From Steinernema hermaphroditum (lineage: Eukaryota > Nematoda > Chromadorea > Rhabditida > Steinernematidae), in NCBI GenBank assembly GCA_030435675.1, contig CM059621.1, positions 6,572,001 to 6,636,000 on the forward strand: 64,000 nucleotides of DNA, in the 5' to 3' direction. Shown here piece by piece: positions 42,407 through 54,063 of the stretch. The notes below the pieces were generated by a model that worked only from the letters and a program-made list of their open reading frames with translations, made no database searches and was not told the DNA's origin. Both the position numbers and the translations under genes were made by a program. Numbering within the stretch: the stretch's first letter is position 1; every line of letters starts with the position of its first letter.

Positions 42407-43722
42407 TTAAATGATATTGAGTTTCGTGTCCTCACTGATTCCGTGCTTCGTCTTGTGCTCGTCGAAGAGCTTGATGAGCGCATCGCAGTACTTCTTGTGC
42501 AACTCATCGACTTGTTCCTTCGTCGGCTCTTCGACCTTTTCTACGGGAATTGGAGTGCCAACTGCAAAACTCGCTCCATCAGCTCTGGATTGTCATCTAG
42601 CCACTTACCAACTGTGGTAATTGGAACGCGGTAGGGCAAAAATCCGAAATAGTAGTTGAAAACGCCCCTTCCGTGGAAGATCGGGGGGCTGAAGCCGCAG
42701 ATCTTCTTGAATCCACTTTGCAGCATTCGAGCCAAGCTGCCTTTCTTGTTTCTGACCTGAGTAAAGAGTGAGTTCTCGCCGAAGTTGTAGAGGGGAACCA
42801 GGTGGGATCTAAACAAAAGATTCCACTATATTCGCGGCTAGATGCAGTACCCAGTCTTCAGAGCGATCTTCACGAATCCTTTCCGGGACTTCAGGGTCAA
42901 ATCGAAGTTTTCAGGCGTCGCGTCAAGAGCCTCTTCCGCTCCGCCGAGAACAATAGCCACAGCGTTTCCCTTCTTCTCTCCGGTGAGATTGTAGGTGATG
43001 GCGTCTTTGTCGGCGGGGATGAAGCCTAGAACATACAGTCAGCTCTGTCACCAAAAGGCCATGATCACCCATCCACATGGAGGTCTCTCTTCTCAAGGGC
43101 AGCATCAGATTGATGTCAAGAGTGGCACAGCGTCTGTGGATTCCAGGGAAAAGCTCGCGGAATCCGGTGCCTTCCGTCGCCCACGAGAGGATAATTCCGA
43201 GACTCATGATTCCGTGGGGGTGCGATCCGACGATGTAGTTGTGTTCGGTGGACAACTCGGCCGTCTTGACCAGTTTCACAGGGAAGTACTGAGCGCCACG
43301 CTTCCAAACGGACAAATTACGGAACCAGTGAGCAGGACGGGAGCCTTTGGAGGGGGTGTCGTAGTCGTAGTAGTACCATGCTGCATACAGAGCCACAAGC
43401 CACCTAAAGCAAAGCTTCAAAGTGGGTAACTTATGGCAAAACTCTGATGTTGATGATGTAAATATTTGTCAAAAACATCGTATCTCGGGTGATTATTTAT
43501 CAGGAAAACCCCGTATCTTGTTTATGTGATCGCTAAGTGAGTCAAGGTCGCTTCGAAAAAAAGCTTCGAATGAACTCACCAGTAGGATGTGAAAAAGATC
43601 AAATAAATAGGAATGATGACGGAAACAAAGATCATTCCGAAAAACATGAAAACAAAGAAGATGACCGAAAGGGTCTCCAGCCGCCTGTGGAGGGGAACAT
43701 TCACAGGCGCAAAGACGCTCAT
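42407..43722 (-). CDS. diacylglycerol O-acyltransferase 2 family protein (copy B)
   Basis: Five exons: 43722-43580, 43403-43069, 43025-42851, 42808-42609, 42561-42407; 335 aa, all phases consistent. The start [18 protein letters not shown] leads into two hydrophobic segments; the HPHG motif is at 43211-43222. [40 protein letters not shown] and [18 protein letters not shown] follow, ending KLNII. Exons 2, 3 and 4 have exactly the same coding lengths as in copy A (335, 175, 200), showing a tandem duplication. Copy B lacks the 45-nt intron of copy A. TTTCAG lies about 15 bases before the ATG. The two enzymes may differ in tissue or substrate; this is not visible in the sequence. Confidence 0.94.
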
Positions 43723-44296
43723 TGCAGCGGGATTACTCTCTGAAATGCGTCGAGTTTAAAACTATAAGAATGCTCGCGATTGTGATGCGATCGATCGAAG
43801 AAACGTGCGAATCGACGGAAAAAACGGAAATCAAAGAACTCGAGCGGTCAAAGGACCAACGCGATTGGGGTTAAAGAGAATTATATGTTCACCGGGTCCT
43901 TAAGCGGTGCTAGGCACTGACTAAGTGCACTGATCGAAAAATCGATAATAAGGAAGAAAGGAAGAAGAGTTGTTTCACAGTCGCAAACTGGTAAGAGTGA
44001 CGTGAGCAGCGGGTTATGGATGCACTCGATGCGTGAGCGTAGAGTACAAACTACAGATCAGCTATGATATAGTAAGTCAGCGCGGTTCACTTGGAGCTGC
44101 ATCGCCCCAATGAATGATCAACTGGCTCTGTGTGTCACTGTGAGAATACTGAGAGCTGGTAGCAGAACACAATTAGTAGATATGGCCGCGCGGGGGCAAA
44201 GGGCGAAGTACGTTGCGATGTGGTCAGTTCTGACGAGATGCGATCTCTGCAAGATGTGCAGCTTTGAGTCGAATTAATGATGGATTGCAGTAGGGA

Positions 44297-45025
44297 TTGG
44301 GGAAGAAGTGTTTGGCAACCTCATTGCTCACATGGCCACGAGGGTGTGCCAGAAAATACAGTGACATAGAGAAGTGTTTCAAAAGTCTTTCATTTTCTCT
44401 GATGCCACAATAGTCCAAAAATCATTTCGTGATACCCCTTATATTTCTAAAATATGAAAACGAGTGATTTTCGGGGCTCTGGAATGTGCTCCAATGACTC
44501 GATGCAATACGGTCTTGTTCAAAAATAGCGCACTTTATAATGTGTTCCAAAGATAACTTCTTTTTATGGCACATCCACTATATGAATCCTCAAATCACTG
44601 AACGAAGAAATAATGCTGAAAGCTGGAAAGAATAGAGCACAAGGAAGTCACCAGTAAGCAGAGCGGGACTAACAGCGAAGCCTTTGCTTTTAACTTTGAG
44701 CTTTTGACAGCCTCATTGTTCACATGGCCACCAGAAAATACAGTGATTTACACAAGTGTTTGAAGAGTCATTTTCTCTGATGCAAAAACATTTCTTATAT
44801 AATACAAAAATACAGTGGTTTTTAGGACTCTGGAATGAGCTCTATCGAGTACTATGTGATCTCTTTCAGAAACAACTTTCCTTCAAGATCGCTTCTCTTT
44901 TTTGGCACACTCTTTAAATGGTGCTAAACATAGGCAAATAACCGAACAAAGAAATAATGCTGAAAGCTGAAGAGAACAGAGCACAAGGAAGTAACCAGTA
45001 AGCGGAGCGAGACTAACAGCGACAA
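44297..45025. repeat. diverged local duplication, units of about 350-390 bp
   Basis: CCTCATTG.TCACATGGCCA (44319 and 44711), GAAAATACAGTGA, TTTTCTCTGATGC, GCTCTGGAATG.GCTC and AATAATGCTGAAAGCTG (about 44608 and 44954) occur in the same order in both halves, with several indels. Confidence 0.75.
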
Positions 45026-45852
45026 GTAAAAGAGCGCTCTCCTAATCAGGCAATATAAATGGGTGCTCGCGCTCCCATTTGGGGTGAAAGGACAAAGGTT
45101 GAAAAGAAGGGAACGGCTATCACGACCCTTGTTATCTGAGATAGATGGCCATAATGATGCGTATGAGAGAAAAACGTTGAAATGAGTGGGTCTCTTGTTG
45201 CACGGGGATGATAAGCGAGGAAATGTGATGCAACGGGGGAAGAACTATGCGCGTCTTTGTGTGCGAGCTGATAGGGGCGATTCGAAGGGAGCAGGAAACA
45301 CTCGGGGCACGTAGTCTTGTTTGGTGCCTTTGGCAGAAAAGGTGCGCAACAATAACCGTCGCGGTGTTTAGTTACTACGTGATAATTGCTGTTGTACTGA
45401 AGATGTAGAAGTTGTCCTTTTCATGGATAGGCCAAAGAAACCTTATGAACAATTCGTAGGTATACTTATGGCACTTAAGCACAGGACGATCACTATAGTA
45501 AGAACTTGTATGAATGAACACCTTCACATGCATCCCGAAACAGGTCAGACACACAAAGATCGCACAAACGCGCACAGAGAACGAGCAGTCACGGCTTGTG
45601 GAGTCTGTGTTCAACTGCCACTCGCATGCAGTTGATCAATTTGATAAATCGATCCATCGCTTTAATAAACAGATGCGCATTTTGATGGCAAGGAAATGAA
45701 GAGGCCATGAATCTCATATCTGAGAGTTCTCTCTTGTTGGGAGCTTAGGATGCAGCATCTATGGTTTCTTCGCGACAATATCGTTGATACTTCTGTTCTT
45801 ATTTTTCGCGCAAACTGACCGCGTATCGCCTTTGATGGAGGCGTTTCATTTG

Positions 45853-46000
45853 TATCAGTGGCGATTGGTGGGTCGTCCACTCGCTTTCTCAGAACTGATT
45901 TGAGAGAACGGTCATTCTTGGCCTTGACCATAATGATCGTCCCCAAAAAGCCTGAAACACTAGGGAGCCGTAGCTCTCTTGCAGATAAACCGTCACAACT
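45853..46000 (+). repeat. dispersed repeat, copy 3
   Basis: GTGGCGATTGGTGGGTCGTC, GAGAGAACGGTCATTCTTGG, ATAATGATCGTCCC, AACACTAGGGAGCCGTAG: same word order as the copies at 15.2 and 31.5 kb, more diverged. Confidence 0.6.
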
Positions 46001-48690
46001 TTGGTCCAGAAGTCTAGGATGTAGTTCGACATTCAGAAACAGCTACATATCCACAGTTATCATAATTCAAAGTTTCAATATGGGATTATATTATTTCATT
46101 TGAGGAAGCGTGTTTAACAAAGAAGTTTTCGTATTTGAAATTGTCACCTAGCGAAGTTCTGCGTAACCTTGAAAGGACAGCTTGTTCCTCAAATGCACTT
46201 TCATTCCCAACTCGTCATTTCGGAACTTCGCCTACGCCGTACGTATCTTCGTTGAAGACCATGAGTATCCAGGCACTCTCCAATGTATTTCTCTCCATCG
46301 TTCCGATCTCTGTCCTCCACCTCCACTCCATCCATCTCTCATAGACAAAAGCCATTGATCGCTTTGGTAATTGTAGTCCGGCTTCTGTTTGCTGTTGGCG
46401 TTCGATTTCCACGTCTCCGTCGACACTTCACCTGTTTGTCGCGTCGGCGTCATAAATCGACCAGGATAATAAAGCGCAAACTGCCCATTGTACTCTGAAA
46501 ATATATCGCCGCCGACGGCACTTTTCCTTGTTTATCACTCCGGGGAAATCGAGCGAATTCATTTGTGAAATTCGACGTCGCGCCAATTGTTTTCCGCGAT
46601 GTGGGCCTTTCCTTAGAAGCACTCGCTTCCGGACCCACCAAAGCTGTTAGGAAGGGACCCAGGTTCCTGAAGTGTTTGTCCTCTTCTCTCCGATCCTTTA
46701 TAAGTGCTCGCAGGACTGTGTAATTTTAGCCCCTCCCGTCATCGCTTCTGGCGCGATGCATTTATCGAAACATTCTTTTCGCCGGCACGTGACTTCCGGG
46801 AGCGAATGTCCGTTTCCTCTAGGAAAACTTCGGATTAGGGAGGATTCGTGATCGGATGATGAAGAGGGTGGATGCTTACGTGCAAGATTATCGCCAAGCC
46901 TTTGGTGTGCGGATGTGGCAATTCAATTATGTCCTGTACATCCGTGGCCCCGACTTGCGCGTGTTTTCTGTTCTCTCGTTGTGTTGTTTGTTGGTAAGGC
47001 GTGGAACAGTATACGAAACATAACAAAATGTAGTACGGGAGGGTCACCACCTGAATGTCTTACCATAGACGTCTGAGGGGGCTGGAACATCTGATTTCAC
47101 TAAACTCGACAGATTTCAATTCCAATGATTTCGATTTCAGGAGCAATACTGTATGAGAGTTCTTTGCCACAATCTGATGCATACATGGTACGAGCTAAAT
47201 TTAGAATACCCATATTATCCTGGTGAAAAGTCCATTCAATCGAGCATACTGTAGTGTAGTAATTTCTATAAACAAATAAAATGGATGAATAAACTCAGCT
47301 CCGCGCAAAGTCGCACCCTCTAGGTACAATGACAAGGTACCAATAGCCTACCGGGGGTAAACAGACAGCCTAACGGCCTTTCGATGGTGATACCGCAGCC
47401 CTGTGGGCGGCAAGATTAGTGTTTGGAGAATCGTTTTTATTTCAGTCTTCTGTGCGTGCTCCTGTGCAACACGCATACACAGAAAGACCAAGGTTCTCTG
47501 TTGTATAGGGGCTTCGTTTCCGTGAATCATTCCCAGTATTCTTTTCGTCCTGTTTCTTGATGTTCGGAGTCTTGAGGTTTTCGTATCTATCATTCCCCTT
47601 CTTCCCAATATCCCCTTTCTATTCGGCTTCATCATAATCTTTTTCTCCAGAAAGTGCGGAGTTTTTCTTTATTTTTATAACATTAATTTATTTCCGGTTT
47701 TGCTAAACACCGTCGCCTCTAGTGGCGACGTAAATACTCTTAGTGACATTTATCGTGACGCCCGATACCGTAACCTGGTCGTAGATTGATCTTGAGCAAT
47801 TCCTTTTCTTCCCCATTTGGCAATGTTCTATGTTATACGATGCTGAAAAGGGAAACCGTTGCCAGTAACAACGCTGCATCTCAGGTTATGGTAACCGACA
47901 AGGAAACTTCAGCAACCTTTACTCCATACGACAACCTTTGGTAACAGTGATTGCGTAACGCCTGTCAAACGCTAATTAGTGCATGAATGCCGACTAATCA
48001 CTAGTTCCAACACTTTCTTGATTGAAATGCTAATGAGCATCAATTATTCTCCAGCAAATGCTGAGTTCCTAGAAGGCGATGTTTTAAACATTGAACGCCT
48101 TCACAGCCCAGCGATTGTTCCCAGAATTTTAATGGGATCCTGTCTTTGTTCACACGATAGCGCGCTGCAATTTCAATTTCATTCTCTCAATGTGATCCAC
48201 TTCAATCGGGCAATGTCCGCTCATTATTTCTCAAATAGACAAGCAACTTCATACCTTGCGATGTGCGTGTTTCGTTGGTTTATCTACTTTTTACAACTTC
48301 TACAAACACGTTGCTTGGGGAGTAGAAAACTCTAAGCTTTTTGCCGGCGACCCCCTATAAATCGAATCTTGGGACGAATGAATGTAAATCAAATCTGCCG
48401 GGTTTGAAACTTGGCACAAGGGGACACATGTTTTTTGAAAAGCTCTGTTTACCGAAGAGAAGGTTTTGGTTTTGGTATAAAAATTGCTTATTTGTTGGCG
48501 TCCAACTTTGAGGGACGTCGTGTTTCGGGGCGTTTTTTATTCAATAAACTATTTGACGTATGCTACTTCCTGATATATCGGAAAAGATCAATCTGACACC
48601 GACTCTCACACCATTGGTTTCGGTTTAATTGTTAAGGTCTTTTCCATTTCTAATGTTGAAATGCTTGCTACATGAAGTGTGTTCACTTAG

Positions 48691-48760
48691 GCATATTAGC
48701 TATCGTTTCACATACATATTAGTTTCACATACATATTAGCTATCGTTTCACATATTTCAC
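48691..48760. repeat. short direct repeats
   Basis: ATATTAGCTATCGTTTCACA occurs twice with ATACATATTAGTTTCACATAC between; a small imperfect tandem array. Confidence 0.7.
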
Positions 48761-49517
48761 ATCATACAAAGTTGCGCCCATATAAAACCACCAGCCAAGT
48801 ATGTAGAATCTGCTTCACTCACATCATGGCTTCAAATCTCGGACATCAGAAGACTTTCATGTTGGCACAACACCAACTTCGGCATATAGGTAATCGTACT
48901 GTATGTGCGCAGTTTGATGGATGAGACTCCGTTTTTACTTCTGTTTTTTTCCGTTTTATGTCGTGGAAACCACTCAGAAATGCATTTTTCGTTTGCGATT
49001 CCCGTGATCAAAACACGCATGTATCGGGAAGTAGAATCGGAGATTTCAGTTATATCATCAGCCAGCATAGAGTAGGCAAAAAGCGGCGTAAGTGTTTGAT
49101 CTGCTATCTTTAAAATATTTTTGCAAGTTTGTTGTAATACTGTACAATTATAATATGGTCTCATATATCTCTAACGGCTGAATCGTGGACATGTGACACA
49201 GAAAACACATTTTTGCTTTTGACTTTTGAGCTTCATTTCATGTGAACTGCATTCTTCATAACTTGCAATCAAGAGTCGTGGATATTAAGTTATCCAATAT
49301 TAAGGCTTGTGGATATCGAGTCAGGATATGGATACCCGATTAGAATGAAGCGCACACGGTTTATGATGTACCGCTCGTGCTTTAACAGTCTTATGAACGG
49401 TTCTGAATGATTCTAAGCGACTCTAGCACATAACTTATATTTCTGATTTTGGCCTAAAAATTGTGTTACGCAAGTGTAGCCCGGCAAAAATTGATCTATC
49501 ATTGACCGGCAAAATCA

Positions 49518-49663
49518 CATCGATCTATCACATTTTACTGTATTTTTCTTACCTTTTACTTATAAAGAGTCTAAAGAAGTTCTTTCCAGTATGACACACC
49601 GGGTTGCGGCATGTAGCACGCCAAAAACTTAAGAAAAATACAGTAAAATGTGATAGATCGATG
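49518..49663. repeat. perfect 34-bp inverted repeat
   Basis: 49518-49551 (starting CATCGATCTATCACATTTTA) is the exact inverse complement of 49630-49663, with a 78-base spacer. It has the form of a foldback element. The loop is too long for a typical microRNA precursor. Confidence 0.85.
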
Positions 49664-52600
49664 CGATGGCCGATTACCTTCTCTGTCACAAAGAGGAGCA
49701 TTTCCATGATGCGAGTCATTTACATAGCTTAGTCATGTTTGTACTAGTCATTGCCCTTCGTACAGAATTTTCGAATCCCACAGGAGCGGTACCACTTAAA
49801 CACACTTCACTACAACACGCCAATCTTTCTGATGTTCGCGTTGCCACAGAGTGCAATTTGCAGCTAGAGCACAGAGTCACTGCAAAGTACGATCACCCGA
49901 AGCGTTTCCGATGTTTGCTAACATCGGCTTTACCTGGCTCAAAAGCTGAAAGTCGACTTTCGCACGTGCCCAGGCATACTGTGTTCGATCTCCGATTTAT
50001 CCGTTCCCCCTTTCTCGTCATTTCCGTACCAATCTAAGCGAACGCATCTCGTCCCCACTTAGCATGTTTACACGAGAAGATCTAATTATACACATGCATT
50101 TCGAAGACGGAGACATTTCGCGACGTCATCTGCAAACAACTGAATTTATTGTGCGGCACTTTGTGTCGTTTATGTGCACGTATATGCATTTCTGAGTTGC
50201 TTTTATGATTATGACCTGAGTGAAAACAAGCCGAGGGACAGCGCCAAGCTACGTTTGACGCGGTTTTCTGTAATTACTCGGTTTTACATACACTATACTT
50301 AGAATGTACAGCGACGTAAACGGCGATTTACGCTAATCACTATCATTTGTTAATCTGCCTGGCAATTGCAGTCGAATCCTTTTTTTTTGCCAAAATATGA
50401 AGGCGATACTGAAGTGAACGTCGCTGTCAATTTGGACCCTTAGAAGTTAAAGGATGTGCGTATAGATGTCGGAACCAAAACAAAACACAGAGATCGAGGG
50501 GTGTTCCTTCCGCAACTTCACTAAGGTAAACAGATAGTGACGTTATTCGCATATGCTTTCCACCCTCATTAGGCGAACTGGGTGTAAAAATAAGGATTCT
50601 TGGTAGAGAGCAAAGGTTTGATCGTGGAATTAGTGTTTGAAGGGAAACGATCGAAAAGAACCTGTAAATAGCGTTGCATTGACGCGTAAAATAACGTAAT
50701 CCCTTTCTTGTGACACTTCACTGACTGAACTCAAAATGTTCATCTACTGAATGAGCAACCTTAGCTAACGTTACCATCATTGCAAATAAATCCAAAATTC
50801 CGATCCTAAGGTCATTAGCGGAGATTTCTTAGGAAGAAGATATGTCCCGGTGATCTCTAAATCCGATAGAGCTAAGCGCGAGAGTATGGAATTCTTTAGA
50901 AACTGTATGTTATAGAAGCATGATAAAAATTTGATACATCGTGTAAATACTCAGTATTGATGTCTAAACGATATGACTCTTAGAACTCAATAAAATCGTC
51001 GCCGCCCTAGGTGATCGCCATTTTTAGGCTCGGAATGACCACTTCGAAAGGGTTGGATTCGCCATCTTTCAGGTGAACTTACGCCCCGATTTATCAGAAC
51101 GTAGTACATACAATACAGTTTGTTAATATTGACTTCCAACGAAGAGTTTTGGTTGTTTTCGACCTCCAAGAGATCCAAACAAGAGAAACATGTTTTCGGC
51201 TTATGAGCAGGCTGCGGTCATCGTCCATCCACGGTATGTGAGCATCCTTATCAACGCAATATCGCCAAGGGTGCGATCAGCCGCGCCCACTGCCCGCTAC
51301 AGACCCATCACTAAATTCGGACCACACGCGCAGAAATAACCGGCTAATCCCGTCGCGAACCCCTTTACCCATTATACCTACCCCAATTTATGTATTTATT
51401 TTACAATTATTTACCGTTATTCTTGAGCAGCAAAGTGATATGCGCTTAAATAAGGTGTTTGCTGTGTATAAATAGCAGCCATCAACGCAATATCCCGTCA
51501 TCAAACAGACATTAATGGACATTTTTCTCGGATGTTTATCCCGTTTGGTAGGCGGAAATGCGACTTATAAATAATAGTTTATTGTAAACATCGCAGCTTG
51601 ACTTTCGAAAGACTGTTCACGAGATTGCAATGTCTACCTTAACCTAATTTCGGTTTTTCTTTGTAATTATGAAATTATGGGATATTATAAAAATCAAATA
51701 AACTTCCAAATTGCAGTTTTTGGAAAATTAAAATAACTACCATGACAAGGAAGACAATTTTCGTGCGGCCTTGTCCTGGTCTCAGGTCCGGTGTAGCTTG
51801 CTGATTGATGCTGTAAATAAAAAACACGCAAATTAATTTTTGGAAAAATAAATCCACTGCTATCCTGAATCCCATGAACTTGATTATGCTTGCAGCATGC
51901 GACTGACTTCTCCAATGTTATATGTTTTTCAAAATCATTATTTAACTTTGCTCGTGCTTTTTCCAACTGAGCACCTTCAGCTATGGCAGTTCAATGATCG
52001 AAGCATAACCATTTCAAGCGTAGTGCCTGATAAAACGCAACTCAACGGAGTGGACGATTCGTATATTTTTACGCATGGCCACACAGTCAAATGCATGTTT
52101 GACTCTAACTTTAGGTGGATTCATGGACATATCAGCGTGATCGGTAAGTTTTTAGGAGAAAAATTTGCATAATTCCAATGGCTCTCTGTGATAGTCCTGC
52201 AAATGGAACATTTGTCTTCGAGGAGACACTATAAAGTGAAAACCAAGGGCATCTTCCATGTTTCAGGTTTTGATAAATTCCGTCATGACATCTTATGTTC
52301 ATAAGCGTCCTCTTTCTTTCCTTTAGCATACGGTAACATCATGAACACTTTGGTTACATTTTGTTATGTAATTCGCCCTCTCTAAAAATCCCGGAGGCCA
52401 AGAGCCCACTCGACTCCGTCGGCCCCTTTCAGCACCCATCGAGGAAGACAAGCAATCGCTTAAGATGTTTTCCGAATCCCAATCTCCAAATTCAACACAC
52501 GTTCCTGCACAGCGCCGCCACACCGCGCGTGCACTTTCCCGCGCTCCCCTGATGGACTAATTAGTGTCCAAGCGGCGCTCCCACACCCTTTGCCGCGTTT

Positions 52601-53302
52601 TTCGGAGTTTACCCTCCGCCATCCCGGAGAGAGCAAAGTTGTGTCTATCGATTAAATGTCGGCTACTTACCCTAACATCGTAATCGTGTTCTTGACGAAT
52701 CGAAAACATCGAATTACCCCGTCGATCGGCTTCACCTTCATTCCGACGTCCCTTTGGGCTCGGCTGCCTCTGCTTGTTTTCCCTAATTCCGCCTTGGAGA
52801 GGCGCCCGCCTAAAGCCTCTTCGACCGAGAGTGGGGAATGTGGACGGCGCTGGCGGGAATTCCGCTTGCACGCACGCTCTTCTACCTGACGGCGTTTGCA
52901 TGGCCGAATTAGGCGAAAGCCATTTCCCAACGCGACCTCATCTTCTTTCGTCGAATCCACGAGGGTTGAGGTTTGACACTTCCGAGTCCGTGGCCCGTTG
53001 CACTTTTTCGTGTTAAGGAAGTTCACTTAGCCAAATTGAGTTATGTGTAGTTTGGCGATCAAAGCACAAAAATATTGAATTGTTCTTCGCGGATTGCTTT
53101 TACGTCGATGCTCATTAAAAATTTATGTTTTGGAAGCGTGTGCATCTACTGTTTTATCTCGAAAATCATTTATATTCAAATTGATTATACAATGCAGTAG
53201 TAGTTTACAGTAATGCGCTAAGTGGTTGTGTAGTTAAATCGTTTCAAAGCATCATGTGTAATGGTTTTTCATAGCTAACATTAATCGCGGGCACAGCGTC
53301 AA

Positions 53303-53739
53303 CCACATATCAGGTTCACACTGTGGTCTTTAGCATCTTGTCCTCTTTGAACAGACCATGTCGTTTGTAGGAAACTATGTTGTAAACAGAAATAAGACGA
53401 CAGATACCACTAAGTCCTATACAATAACTTTTCCTGACTTACAAAAACAGGTGATTTACCTTGTGCATATCTGGAATACGATCATTGTCGTTTAAGCGAC
53501 AATTGGACAAACGTGTGGGCTTTAATAATTTAAAAAACTGACATAGGACCTTTTGTAACTGTTTTCGATGGTATTTAGCTTGCATTCTCATCCTTTTTCT
53601 TGGTATTAGGTTCGGTTTCGACTACTCACTTTCGGGTTTCGGAAAAACTTTAGCTAAGACTAGTTGCGGACATAGAGTTCAGTACCAAATATCAGGTTCA
53701 CACTGTAGTTTTTTTGCATCTTCTCCTCTTTGAGCAGAA
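53303..53739. repeat. diverged direct repeats about 380 bp apart
   Basis: ATATCAGGTTCACACTGT followed by TTTAGCATCTT or TTTTGCATCTT and CTCCTCTTTGA.CAGA occur at about 53306-53357 and 53686-53737. The origin of the pair is unclear. Confidence 0.65.
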
Positions 53740-53787
53740 CAAAACACGGAACGAAGTGGCAAACGAACAAGGGAAAGGTCAATCATG

Positions 53788-54063
53788 ATCTAAGATCGAT
53801 GCGAGACTAGGGGCAAGTGATAGGCCTAGGTGAGTATATTAACGGTGCAAAATACTAGGTGCCCTAACGCGCTCTATGTCCGTCAAAAGAGATACGATAT
53901 CCTTTCTCACCAACGTAGCATCATTTCTCAGTGTACACTGAACGAGCATCAGATAGTCGGACCATGATTTGTCAGAGGGTGTATGGACACGTTCCAATCA
54001 AAACCAAGTGCATATACTCACCTCGGCCTATCACTTGCCCCTAGTCTCGCGTCGATCTTAGAT
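53788..54063. repeat. 52-bp inverted repeat
   Basis: 53788-53839 and 54012-54063 are inverse complements with about three mismatches (core GACTAGGGGCAAGTGATAGG). The 172-base interior is unrelated to the arms. The shape suggests a foldback or MITE-like element. Confidence 0.8.

Larger units (their letters stand above)
43723..46500. other. intergenic with a local duplication and a dispersed repeat
   Basis: Upstream flank of DGAT2 copy B, then a duplicated block (44297-45025) and a dispersed repeat copy (45853-46000). Minus-strand frames at 46215-46641 are open by chance or composition; I could not link them into a gene. Confidence 0.5.

Noticed and set aside
42995..43429. 144-codon frame on the plus strand
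   Set aside because: It is antisense to DGAT2 copy B exon 2, which carries the HPHG motif.
49518..49663. MicroRNA precursor
   Set aside because: The 34-bp arms are perfect and the loop is 78 bases, unlike a typical microRNA hairpin; a foldback element is more likely.
49666..50037. 123-codon plus-strand frame
   Set aside because: It begins inside the end of a foldback element, has no recognised motif and lies in the gene-poor region; probably chance.
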